From Gammaproteobacteria bacterium (GTDB lineage: Bacteria; Pseudomonadota; Gammaproteobacteria; UBA9339), in NCBI GenBank assembly GCA_018814965.1, contig JAHIYS010000237.1:1-14172 (forward strand): a stretch of 14,172 nt of DNA, in the 5' to 3' direction. The position numbers and the translations under genes were made by a program. Position 1 is the stretch's first letter; each line of letters starts with the position of its first letter. Under the pieces are notes generated by a model that searched no databases, was not told where the DNA came from, and saw only the letters and a program-made list of their open reading frames with translations. Below, piece after piece: positions 7,251 to 14,118 of this stretch.

Positions 7251-8167
7251 ATCAACGCTCCAACCATTTCTAAATCCTTTTTGATTTGCGCCTGCAATTC
7301 TGTTACAGATTCAAACTTCTTCTCATCTCTAATTTTCTTGCAAAACTCTACTGTAATCCTCTTACCATAAATATTGGCATTAAATTCAAAAATATATACC
7401 TCAAATGACTTTTGTTTTCCAGATACAGTGGGACGAAACCCGATGTTTGCAAGACCAAATAATGGGCTTGGCTTTAAACCAAAAACCTTGACCAGATAGA
7501 CCCCAGTAAGTGGCAGTTCAGGTCGATTTAAGTGGATGTTGGCGGTAGGAAATCCCAAGTCACGCCCACGATGCTCACCATGTATTACTCTTCCATTAAC
7601 GCTATATGGCCTACCTAAAAATTTAGCCGCCAAATCAAAATTATCACTCAAAAGAGCAGCACGAATTAAAGAACTGCTGACACGCACTCCATCGATTTTA
7701 AAAGATGGGATCTGTGTAACCCCAAAACCGCCAGCAACAGCCTCACGCTCTAATAAAGAAAAGCCCCCTTCTCGCCTATGCCCAAAAACAAAATCATCAC
7801 CAACAACCAAATACTTAACATGAAGTAAGCATATTAAAACCTCAGCCACAAAACTCATTGCACTAATTGTAGCAAAATGTCTATTAAATGGTAACAAGAC
7901 TACCTTATCCATCCCACACTGACTTAACCCAAAAATCTTTTCTCGCAAACTAGTTAAACGTAACGCTTGATCTTGTGCAAAAAACTCCTCAGGTTGCGGC
8001 TCGAAAATTACTACCACAGATGGCAAGTTAAGCGCAATTGATTTTTCTTTAACAAAATTTAAAATTTTTCTGTGACCAAGATGCACACCATCATAATTAC
8101 CGATAGTCACCACAGACCCACTAACTAAAGTTGATTTTAAATTATGTAAACCACGAATTAACTGCAT
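7247..8167 (-). CDS. ribF: Bifunctional riboflavin kinase / FMN adenylyltransferase (FAD synthetase)
   Basis: A 306-residue cytoplasmic enzyme that phosphorylates riboflavin to FMN and then adenylylates FMN to FAD; E. coli RibF has 313 residues. The N-terminal adenylyltransferase domain shows GNYDGVHLGH at 23-32 (usually GNFDGVHLGH), FEPQPEEFF near 55, VFGHRREG at 127-134 and SSSLIR at 164-169. The C-terminal kinase domain shows GRVIHGEHRGRDLGFPTANI at 192-211, NIGFRPTV at 241-248, and a conserved end around GKRITVEF. ATG 8167 has the Shine-Dalgarno AGGA 8 bases upstream. It heads a ribF–transporter–ileS block; the usual upstream murJ is absent, replaced by the end of an ABC exporter operon. 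The sequence appears intact. Confidence 0.97.
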   Translation of the reverse strand: MQLIRGLHNLKSTLVSGSVVTIGNYDGVHLGHRKILNFVKEKSIALNLPSVVVIFEPQPEEFFAQDQALRLTSLREKIFGLSQCGMDKVVLLPFNRHFATISAMSFVAEVLICLLHVKYLVVGDDFVFGHRREGGFSLLEREAVAGGFGVTQIPSFKIDGVRVSSSLIRAALLSDNFDLAAKFLGRPYSVNGRVIHGEHRGRDLGFPTANIHLNRPELPLTGVYLVKVFGLKPSPLFGLANIGFRPTVSGKQKSFEVYIFEFNANIYGKRITVEFCKKIRDEKKFESVTELQAQIKKDLEMVGALI

Positions 8168-8242
8168 AAATTAAATCCTAAATCCAGTAGTTGCAACTTG
8201 CTACAAGTGTTTAATAAAACAAATCTAACTATTTTTGAGATG

Positions 8243-8313
8243 GGTAGGCGCAGGCTTTAGCCTGCGTTATCTAACTAGGCACATGGTATCGCAGGCTAAA
8301 GCCTGCGCCTACC
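8243..8313. repeat. Double-hairpin palindromic repeat, copy B
   Basis: A perfect 24-base inverted repeat (8243-8266 and 8290-8313) with a 23-base middle. Each arm is itself a hairpin: CGCAGGCTTTAGCCTGCG on the left and CGCAGGCTAAAGCCTGCG on the right. It is clearly related to copy A at 3235-3292. It lies in the 244-base gap between the end of the exporter operon and ribF, where it may end exporter transcription. This is typical of REP/BIME-like elements; no REP-associated transposase is in the window. Confidence 0.85.
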
Positions 8314-8411
8314 TGTTTATAGCTACCATACTATAGAATAATATGTTTAGAACAATATAAAAGCAACGATTACTGTAAAAAACGAATGGATTATCATCAT
8401 TTTACAAAAAA

Positions 8412-9524
8412 TCACTGTAATGTGGTACGAAACCTCTTAAAACTAATATAAACAAAAATCACAGCCATCAAAATTAAAATTCCCACATGAAGTGAGATAA
8501 AATGGATCTCACCACCTTTTAACATAATATTTCTCAAAATTTCCAAAAAATGCGAGAGCGGATCTAAATAAGCTATGAATTTCATTATTGTCGGCATATT
8601 TTCAAGAGGAAACATCAACCCAGAAAACATGACAGCTGGAAAAAGAAACAGAATCATTCCTAACATAGATTGTTGTTGATTTTTCGCGAAGGTTGAAATC
8701 AAGGTTCCAATAGCCACACATGAACAAACAAAAACAAATGAAGCAAAAACTAAAACCAATAACGAACCCCTCATAGGGATGCCAAAAATGAATATTGCTA
8801 CAAACAAAATCAATGGAACACTAAACATTGAAATAATTACATAAGGTATGGTCTTTCCTAAAATTATCTCCGTCGACGAAACGGGAGCAGCTATCAACAT
8901 CTCAAAAGTACCACTTTCTTTTTCACTAGTAATTGAAATATTAGTTAATGCCACAGAGACAATACACATCAACAAACACATTACTCCGGGGATCATAAAG
9001 TATGATGTTTGTAATGTTGGATTAAAAAGAACGCGAACTGAAAAGTATATCGGGTTATCTGGGGGCTTTTGATTCAAATCCTGTACTACAACATTATTTA
9101 CAATATTCTTTATGTAGAGCTCAACCGATTGCGCTTGAATAACATTAGTAGCATCGATTAACAATTGTAAATCAGCTGTCCCCCGCCCTATTGCCTTAGT
9201 AAGACCACCTGGTGACGCTATTATTGCCGCGTCAATTTTACCTCCACGCAAAAGATCAAAAGGCTCTACATTATCATCATTGTCAATGGCTGGCAGAAAC
9301 CACCCACTCTCAATGCTATGCTCATAAACATGCTGTAAAATGTAATCTTTAGAATCAGGGTTTGCCCATAAACGGATGTTCTTTACATCTGTGGATATTG
9401 CCACACCAAATATAATCAGCTGAATCAAAGGTGCGACAAATAAAATGAATTTCATCCTAGGATCACGTAAAGCCTGCATAAATTCTTTACGGAAAAAACC
9501 ACGCAATAGAGCCATTGATATCAT
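8412..9524 (-). CDS. ABC exporter permease, YbhR-like (second permease)
   Basis: A 370-residue ABC-2 type inner-membrane permease. One N-terminal helix (about 24-46) is followed by a large extracytoplasmic domain of about 130 residues and then five C-terminal helices, the family layout. The N-terminal RKEFMQALRDPRMKF and the later SGTFEMLIAAPVS and MFSGLMFPLENMP match the E. coli YbhR/YhhJ/YbhS pattern. Its ATG overlaps the stop of the preceding permease as ATGA (9524-9521), and AGGGA lies about 10 bases upstream. It would pair with the other permease and the two ATPases to export drugs or hydrophobic compounds; the substrate is unknown. It is the last gene of the operon; the stop is followed by a spacer with only a weak hairpin before the palindromic repeat at 8243-8313. 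Confidence 0.9.
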   Translation of the reverse strand: MISMALLRGFFRKEFMQALRDPRMKFILFVAPLIQLIIFGVAISTDVKNIRLWANPDSKDYILQHVYEHSIESGWFLPAIDNDDNVEPFDLLRGGKIDAAIIASPGGLTKAIGRGTADLQLLIDATNVIQAQSVELYIKNIVNNVVVQDLNQKPPDNPIYFSVRVLFNPTLQTSYFMIPGVMCLLMCIVSVALTNISITSEKESGTFEMLIAAPVSSTEIILGKTIPYVIISMFSVPLILFVAIFIFGIPMRGSLLVLVFASFVFVCSCVAIGTLISTFAKNQQQSMLGMILFLFPAVMFSGLMFPLENMPTIMKFIAYLDPLSHFLEILRNIMLKGGEIHFISLHVGILILMAVIFVYISFKRFRTTLQ

Positions 9525-10636
9525 AGTTCAAGATCCCTTTTAAATTTCCTGGTTGCTAAGAAAATCATGGTCCAACCTAATACCACCAAAGCTAAAAATG
9601 GGATCCATAAATCAAAAAATGTTGATCCTTTTAAATATGACTCTCTTGAAATAACCATAAACCAGCGTGCTGGTAAAATCATGGTAAAATATCTAAAAAA
9701 GGTTGGCATGCTTTCAATCGGGAATATAAAACCAGAAAGTAACTGTGCTGGCAATAGTCCTGTTAACATAGCAAACTGCATCGCAATATGCTGGGAGCGA
9801 GTTACAATTGAAATTAAAAGACCCTGAGCAAGATAGGTTACTAAAAATAAAACACTACCAAACCCAAACACAAATAGATTCCCACGAAAGGGAACACAAA
9901 AAAGCAATCTCGAAACAGCATAAACAAAAATCACAGATCCTAACCCAAGAATTGCATAAGGCACAAGCTTACCCACAATAATTTCTAGCGGTTCTGCAGG
10001 GGTTGATAGCAACAGTTCCATAGAACCATTTTCCCATTCTTGAGCCACTGTCAACGCGGTTAATAATACCGAAAGAATCGACATAATAGCCACCATGAGA
10101 CCAGGAATAACAAACCAACGGCTATTAAGCTCAGAATTAAAAAGAAATCTGGTCTTTATATCTATATTTTGTGCTGGATCAAAATCGGCAAGGCGCTTTG
10201 CTGCTATCTTTTGTATCGATGCAAGATAACTTAAGATTGGCGCCACCGTTGAGTTATCTGAGCCATCCAACAATAATTGCACTGGAGATATTCTCCCAGC
10301 AAATAGTTCTTTTTGAAATCCTCCTGGAATAATAAGCGCTGCTCGATCACGATCTCTCATTATTGATTGCTCCGCTACTTCAGGAGAACTTACGTCATCA
10401 ATAATAAAATAAGCAGATTTTCCAAAAGTATCAATTAAACCTCTAGATGTTTGAGTTTTATCTGCATCGTATACTGCAAGATGGATGTTTTTTACATTGA
10501 ATTCAATAGCGAAGCCAAAAACAATAACCATGAAAATTGGCAGACCAATTGACAAAGCAATAGTAAACGGATCACGAATAATGTGATAGACCTCTTTTTG
10601 GGCAATCGCCACTGCTCTTTTCCAAACAAAGTTCAT
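9521..10636 (-). CDS. ABC exporter permease, YbhS-like (first permease)
   Basis: A 371-residue ABC-2 family permease with the same layout as its neighbour: an N-terminal helix (about 26-46), an extracytoplasmic domain (about 47-175), then five helices. QKEVYHIIRDPFTIAL, TVAQEWENGSMELLLSTPA, and LLSGFIFPIESMP followed by ILPARWFM closely follow the pattern of E. coli YbhS. The two permeases are similar in size but divergent, as expected for a heterodimer. It begins 2 bases after the ATPase 2 stop and overlaps the next permease by 4 bases, so all are almost certainly co-translated. It probably forms one half of the membrane channel of the exporter. The substrate is not evident. Confidence 0.91.
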   Translation of the reverse strand: MNFVWKRAVAIAQKEVYHIIRDPFTIALSIGLPIFMVIVFGFAIEFNVKNIHLAVYDADKTQTSRGLIDTFGKSAYFIIDDVSSPEVAEQSIMRDRDRAALIIPGGFQKELFAGRISPVQLLLDGSDNSTVAPILSYLASIQKIAAKRLADFDPAQNIDIKTRFLFNSELNSRWFVIPGLMVAIMSILSVLLTALTVAQEWENGSMELLLSTPAEPLEIIVGKLVPYAILGLGSVIFVYAVSRLLFCVPFRGNLFVFGFGSVLFLVTYLAQGLLISIVTRSQHIAMQFAMLTGLLPAQLLSGFIFPIESMPTFFRYFTMILPARWFMVISRESYLKGSTFFDLWIPFLALVVLGWTMIFLATRKFKRDLEL

Positions 10637-10638
10637 AT

Positions 10639-11565
10639 TTATTTCGTCTCAGTAGTTCTGATAAAAACATCTTCCAAAGTAGGCCTAATCTCTTTAGCAA
10701 TAAAATCAGACTCTAATTCTTTTTTAAATTCTTCTACTTCTGATGATTCCTTAAAAGCAGCATGAAATCTCAGGCCAAAAGGCTCAAAATATTCAAATTC
10801 AGGACGAACTTTAAGTTTTTGTATATAGGAGTAACTGATTTCTCCTCTAGCTTCAAATTCATATAGCTTGTCCGGAAACATCATTTTTTTCAAATTATCT
10901 GGAGTATCAAGAGCAACTATTTTTCCAGTACGCATCAGGGCTATCCTTTCGCATTGTTCAGCCTCATCCATATAATGAGTAGTAACAAAAATCGTTTTCC
11001 CTAAACGCGCCAAATCTTTAATAAGATCCCAAAATCGTGCGCGCATTGCCGGCGTAACTCCAGCGGTAGGCTCATCCAAAAAAACAACATCTGGATCATG
11101 CAAAATCGCTGCTGCAAGCGAAATTTGCTGTTTTATTCCACCAGGAAGACTTCTGACAAATGAGGTTAATGGCCTAGCAAATGAAATAAAATCTAGAATA
11201 TAATCTCGTCGCTTTAAATATGTTTTAGCATCAAGACGATGGAGGGTCGCAATAAATGACAGATTTTCTTCAACGGTTAGATCATTATACAAAGTGAATC
11301 TTTGGGACATATAACCCACTTTTCTTTTAATTGCCATCTCAGCATCTTTACTATCGAATTTTATCCCAGCGACAGTTACTTTACCTTTGGTAGGATAAAG
11401 CAAGCCACATAGAACGCGAATAGTAGTAGTCTTCCCAGCACCATTAGCACCTAAAAAACCAAAAATCTCTCCGCGCTTTACAGAAAAACTAATATCATCA
11501 ACCGCACAAAAATTACCAAACATAACTGAAAAGTTTTCCACCAAGACCATAACATCCTGTTTCAT
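10639..11565 (-). CDS. ABC exporter ATPase 2 (matches the C-terminal half of YbhF)
   Basis: A 308-residue cytoplasmic nucleotide-binding subunit. Walker A GANGAGKT is at 39-46, Q-loop MSQ at 86-88, signature at 140-143 reads LPGG instead of LSGG, Walker B VVFLDE at 160-165 includes the catalytic glutamate, the D-loop region is GVTP rather than the common GVDP, and the H-loop histidine is present at 197 (TTHYMDEAE). A C-terminal extension of about 75 residues ends in PTLEDVFI, typical of drug-exporting ABC-2 ATPases. In E. coli the equivalent is fused behind another ATPase domain as YbhF; here it is a separate gene whose ATG overlaps the previous stop as ATGA (11565-11562). It is expected to form a heterodimer with ATPase 1. 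Confidence 0.93.
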   Translation of the reverse strand: MKQDVMVLVENFSVMFGNFCAVDDISFSVKRGEIFGFLGANGAGKTTTIRVLCGLLYPTKGKVTVAGIKFDSKDAEMAIKRKVGYMSQRFTLYNDLTVEENLSFIATLHRLDAKTYLKRRDYILDFISFARPLTSFVRSLPGGIKQQISLAAAILHDPDVVFLDEPTAGVTPAMRARFWDLIKDLARLGKTIFVTTHYMDEAEQCERIALMRTGKIVALDTPDNLKKMMFPDKLYEFEARGEISYSYIQKLKVRPEFEYFEPFGLRFHAAFKESSEVEEFKKELESDFIAKEIRPTLEDVFIRTTETK

Positions 11566-12296
11566 AGTGTCCGCCCCGCATGCTTATAAAAAATCTCATC
11601 GAAAGTTTGAACACCCTGTTCACGTAAAAGCTCTCGTGGCTCACCTTCTGCAATCACCTTACCCTCTTCAAGAAGATGTACTGCAGAACAGCGCTCTGCC
11701 TCATCCATATAAGCCGTAGTTACAATAATTAAAATGCCTTTCTCAAGTAACCGGTAAAGAAGATCCCAAAACTCGCGACGACTTATAGGGTCAACTCCAT
11801 TTGTTGGCTCATCAAGCAACATTATTTCAGGAGCCCTTAAAAGCGCACACATCAAACCTAATTTTTTGTACATCCCTCCAGAAAGTTTTTCAGCAGTTCG
11901 GCCCACAAATGGCCCTAATTTAGTGATATCCAGCAGCTCTTCTCGGCGTTTTTTATATTCATTGGGACTAATTTGATAAAGCTTACTAAAAAACTCCATA
12001 TGTTCATCAATCGATAACTCAGGATAAAGGCTTTGTTGTTGCGGCATGTACGCTATATTGTTACGAATATCTTTAAACGGAATAATATTTCCACTTCTAA
12101 AAAAATCCACGGCACCTTCATTTGGATAGAGCAATCTTAAGATAATTCTCATAAGTGTCGTCTTACCTGCGCCCTCTGGCCCAATCACACCATGCATTTG
12201 CCCTCCCTCAAAGTAGAGAGAAACGCCATCCAGAGCTTGATTAACCCCAAGCTTCTTTTTAACTTGATCAACTTTGATATAAATAAGATCGGCCAT
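11562..12296 (-). CDS. ABC exporter ATPase 1 (matches the N-terminal half of YbhF)
   Basis: A 244-residue nucleotide-binding subunit with a single ATPase domain. Walker A GPEGAGKT is at 39-46, Q-loop MPQQ at 84-87, a consensus LSGG signature at 138-141, Walker B IMLLDE at 158-163 and D-loop GVDP. The H-loop histidine is replaced by alanine at 195 (TTAYMDEAE), a change I also recall from the N-terminal ATPase half of related fused exporters such as RbbA. Hydrolysis at the site that uses this Walker A/B is therefore probably weak. ATG 12296 lies 14 bases after the membrane-fusion gene, whose stop codon overlaps an AAAGG Shine-Dalgarno. It works with ATPase 2 as an asymmetric heterodimer driving the two permeases. 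Confidence 0.93.
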   Translation of the reverse strand: MADLIYIKVDQVKKKLGVNQALDGVSLYFEGGQMHGVIGPEGAGKTTLMRIILRLLYPNEGAVDFFRSGNIIPFKDIRNNIAYMPQQQSLYPELSIDEHMEFFSKLYQISPNEYKKRREELLDITKLGPFVGRTAEKLSGGMYKKLGLMCALLRAPEIMLLDEPTNGVDPISRREFWDLLYRLLEKGILIIVTTAYMDEAERCSAVHLLEEGKVIAEGEPRELLREQGVQTFDEIFYKHAGRTL

Positions 12297-12310
12297 AAAC
12301 CGTTAGACCT

Positions 12311-13060
12311 TTATTTTGGCAATACGACCTGAATTGTCATCCCTGGCTTTAATACCTCATCCATATTCGACCCTAAAAAGCTAACTTTTATCCCGTAGAT
12401 TAACCTCTCCCTTTCATTTTGGGTTTGAACATTTTTAGGGGTAAACTCAGCCTCATCGCTAATTTTTATAATTTCGCCATCAAATTCTTTGTTCTTTAAC
12501 TCAGGAATATAACCCTTGAGTTTCATTCCAAGAGAAAGCTTAGCTACAAGGGGTTGAGGAACATAAATATATGCCCAAATATCGCGGACATTGGCCAAGG
12601 TGAGTATTTTTGTTCCAGGGATCATCCATTCACTAGGCTCATGATAACGGCTCAGAACCTTCCCATTAATTGGTGACACGATAGTACACCAACCAACCTT
12701 AGTATTTGCATCATCCATTTTAGTTTTATATCGGTCAAGATCACTTTCTGCTATAAAATTATTCTTTAAAAGCTGCTTATTGCGATAATAATCATCTTGG
12801 GCAAGCCTAGCATCGATCTTAAAATCCTCACAAGACAAGATAATGAGGGTCTGGCCCTCGGTTACTCGGTCTCCCTCATGAACCATAACTTCATCAATCG
12901 CAGCCGGAAGACGTGCAGCAAGGTCAATTTTAGTAGCCTCTAAAGTCCCGGCGTAACGAAACTGGCCATTAAGGAAAAAAATACTGAAAAAAACCGCACC
13001 AATAACTAACGCTGCTAGAAATATTCCAAAATACAGAAAAATTTTCGACCTGCTTAGCAT
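12311..13060 (-). CDS. HlyD-family membrane-fusion protein, short YbhG-like form
   Basis: A 249-residue periplasmic adaptor anchored by an N-terminal helix (about 7-30). The lipoyl halves are visible: ATKIDLAARLPAAIDEVMV to the GDRV turn, and after the hairpin TIVSPINGKV. A beta-barrel region with NVQTQNERERLIYGIKV follows, a stretch typical of YbhG-like proteins, and the end KPGMTIQVVLP is family-typical. E. coli YbhG has about 332 residues; the difference lies in the alpha-hairpin, here only about residues 79-124. C77 and C125 sit at its base and could form a disulfide in the periplasm. ATG 13060 has GGAG 5 bases upstream. It is the first gene of the exporter operon and should link the inner-membrane complex to the periplasm or outer membrane. 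Confidence 0.92.
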   Translation of the reverse strand: MLSRSKIFLYFGIFLAALVIGAVFFSIFFLNGQFRYAGTLEATKIDLAARLPAAIDEVMVHEGDRVTEGQTLIILSCEDFKIDARLAQDDYYRNKQLLKNNFIAESDLDRYKTKMDDANTKVGWCTIVSPINGKVLSRYHEPSEWMIPGTKILTLANVRDIWAYIYVPQPLVAKLSLGMKLKGYIPELKNKEFDGEIIKISDEAEFTPKNVQTQNERERLIYGIKVSFLGSNMDEVLKPGMTIQVVLPK

Positions 13061-13121
13061 AAAAACTCCAATAATTGCATTAGATCATTAAATACTCTAT
13101 TGATTTTAACTCATAATATAC

Positions 13122-13188
13122 TATCATTTACAAATTAATTCACTAAAGGTGTAAATTTCTATAAAAAATATCATTTACCGTAGAAATT
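13122..13188. promoter_or_regulatory. Possible operator region between the exporter operon and the MarC-family gene
   Basis: The 168-base divergent spacer contains the exact 10-mer TATCATTTAC twice in direct orientation (13122-13131 and 13169-13178, 47 bases apart) and an 8-base inverted repeat, AATTTCTA (13154-13161) with TAGAAATT (13181-13188). They overlap the region where the exporter promoter must lie. They could bind a regulator acting on both genes, but AT-richness makes chance matches more likely. Confidence 0.3.
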
Positions 13189-13193
13189 ATATA

Positions 13194-13223
13194 TTGACAA
13201 AAAAATAGATAAGAAGAGAATAT
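13194..13223 (+). promoter_or_regulatory. Candidate -35 for the MarC-family gene
   Basis: A perfect TTGACA lies at 13194-13199. With an 18-base spacer the -10 would be GAATAT (13218-13223), which fits poorly and sits only 5 bases before the GTG start. Either the message has almost no leader or the TTGACA is fortuitous. Confidence 0.25.
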
Positions 13224-13228
13224 CTAAC

Positions 13229-13837
13229 GTGACTATAGGCCTAATCATCGAAAATACTTTATATTTCTTGGCGTTAATTAACCCCATAAGCAAAGTACTT
13301 TTTCTGGCATCAAAAAAACCAGCATATTCGCACAAAGAGCTATCCAATCTATCCATAAAATCAACTGCTGTCTCCCTATTAATTTTACTAACTTTAACTA
13401 ATATTGGGGATTTTGTATTAGTAAGCATCTTCCACGTAGAAATATATTCATTAAGCGCCGCAGGAGGCGTAATCCTATTCATTATCGGCCTAACTGCCGT
13501 TAGAGAGGGTAAATTTTTTGATGAAAATAAGAATCCTCAAGTAAAAGCCGACATCTCAATAGTACCGCTAGCCACTCCATTAATTGCTGGTCCCGGCATA
13601 ATGACCGCAGCTATAACGTTTGCTTCAATCAATGGTATGACAATAACAAATATTTGCATCACCATTGCAATCTTGATTAACCTAGCATTTATGGTGCTTT
13701 CTGGTCCTATCAATCGCTTTCTTGAAAAGCTAAATGTAACCGGGCCAATAGTTAGAATCATGGGTTTGATAGTAACCACGGTAGCTATGCAGATGATTTT
13801 CTCTGGTTGTTCCGCTTGGATCGGCAGCATAATTTAA
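13229..13837 (+). CDS. MarC-family integral membrane protein
   Basis: A 202-residue protein with about six membrane helices, in the size range of E. coli YhgN (197) and MarC (221). Family marks are LALINPISKVLFL near residues 14-26, VILFIIGLTAVREG at 81-94, IVPLATPLIAGPGIMTAA at 111-128, and a last helix preceded by VTGPIVRIMGL and ending MQMIFSG at 187-193. The family's transport activity is not established, despite the name and early links with antibiotic resistance. I accept the GTG at 13229, because it gives the expected N-terminus and AAGAAGAG lies about 10 bases upstream; an in-frame stop at 13181 limits any earlier start and no ATG lies between. It is transcribed away from the exporter operon. 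Confidence 0.9.
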   Translation: MTIGLIIENTLYFLALINPISKVLFLASKKPAYSHKELSNLSIKSTAVSLLILLTLTNIGDFVLVSIFHVEIYSLSAAGGVILFIIGLTAVREGKFFDENKNPQVKADISIVPLATPLIAGPGIMTAAITFASINGMTITNICITIAILINLAFMVLSGPINRFLEKLNVTGPIVRIMGLIVTTVAMQMIFSGCSAWIGSII

Positions 13838-13909
13838 AAACCATAGTAATATCTCGAATATCTGAACCTAATCCATCAATCCTTTCTTAATTAAATCTAA
13901 AAAATAAAT

Positions 13910-13945
13910 CTTGATGGTTATCGTAGGGCAGCGAAGACCATCAAG
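13910..13945. terminator. Hairpin downstream of the MarC-family gene
   Basis: CTTGATGGT (13910-13918) pairs perfectly with ACCATCAAG (13937-13945) across an 18-base loop. It lies 72 bases after the MarC stop. No T-run follows on the + strand, so termination is uncertain; it could be a repeat remnant. Confidence 0.35.
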
Positions 13946-13957
13946 ACCTGTCTCCTT

Positions 13958-14010
13958 GTTGAAAAACTGGTCCCAAATAAAAATAACAAAAAACTTCAGA
14001 TTGCAACAAC
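13958..14010 (+). repeat. 53-base repeat, copy 2 (inverted relative to 510-562)
   Basis: It aligns without gaps to the reverse complement of 510-562 with 45 of 53 identical by hand count. It ends with AAAAAACTTC and GATTGCAACAAC, the most conserved part. The start keeps GTTGAA but not the GC-rich hairpin found at the other copy. A partial third resemblance, the 10-mer CAGATTGCAA, occurs at 628-637. Confidence 0.65.
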
Positions 14011-14058
14011 CCAATTATTTATTCATCACTTAAGTCTTTCTTAATATTTATCTGAGAT

Positions 14059-14099
14059 TATAATAAGTACCTATTATTAAACTTAGGCAACAATATACT
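14059..14099 (+). promoter_or_regulatory. Candidate promoter elements for the double-glycine leader gene
   Basis: Two -10-like boxes precede the gene: a perfect TATAAT at 14059-14064 and TATACT at 14094-14099. Neither has a good -35 at the standard spacing. The second would give a leader of only about 13 bases containing GCGAG (14108-14112), a weak Shine-Dalgarno match 6 bases before ATG 14119. Confidence 0.35.
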
Positions 14100-14118
14100 A
14101 ATTTATAGCGAGAAAATT

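Noticed and set aside
3235..8313. CRISPR array
   Set aside because: The palindromic repeats are only two copies 5 kb apart, with genes between them and no spacer periodicity.
13171..13482. Open frame opposite the MarC-family gene
   Set aside because: It is a shadow of the MarC coding region, which has clear family motifs on the + strand.
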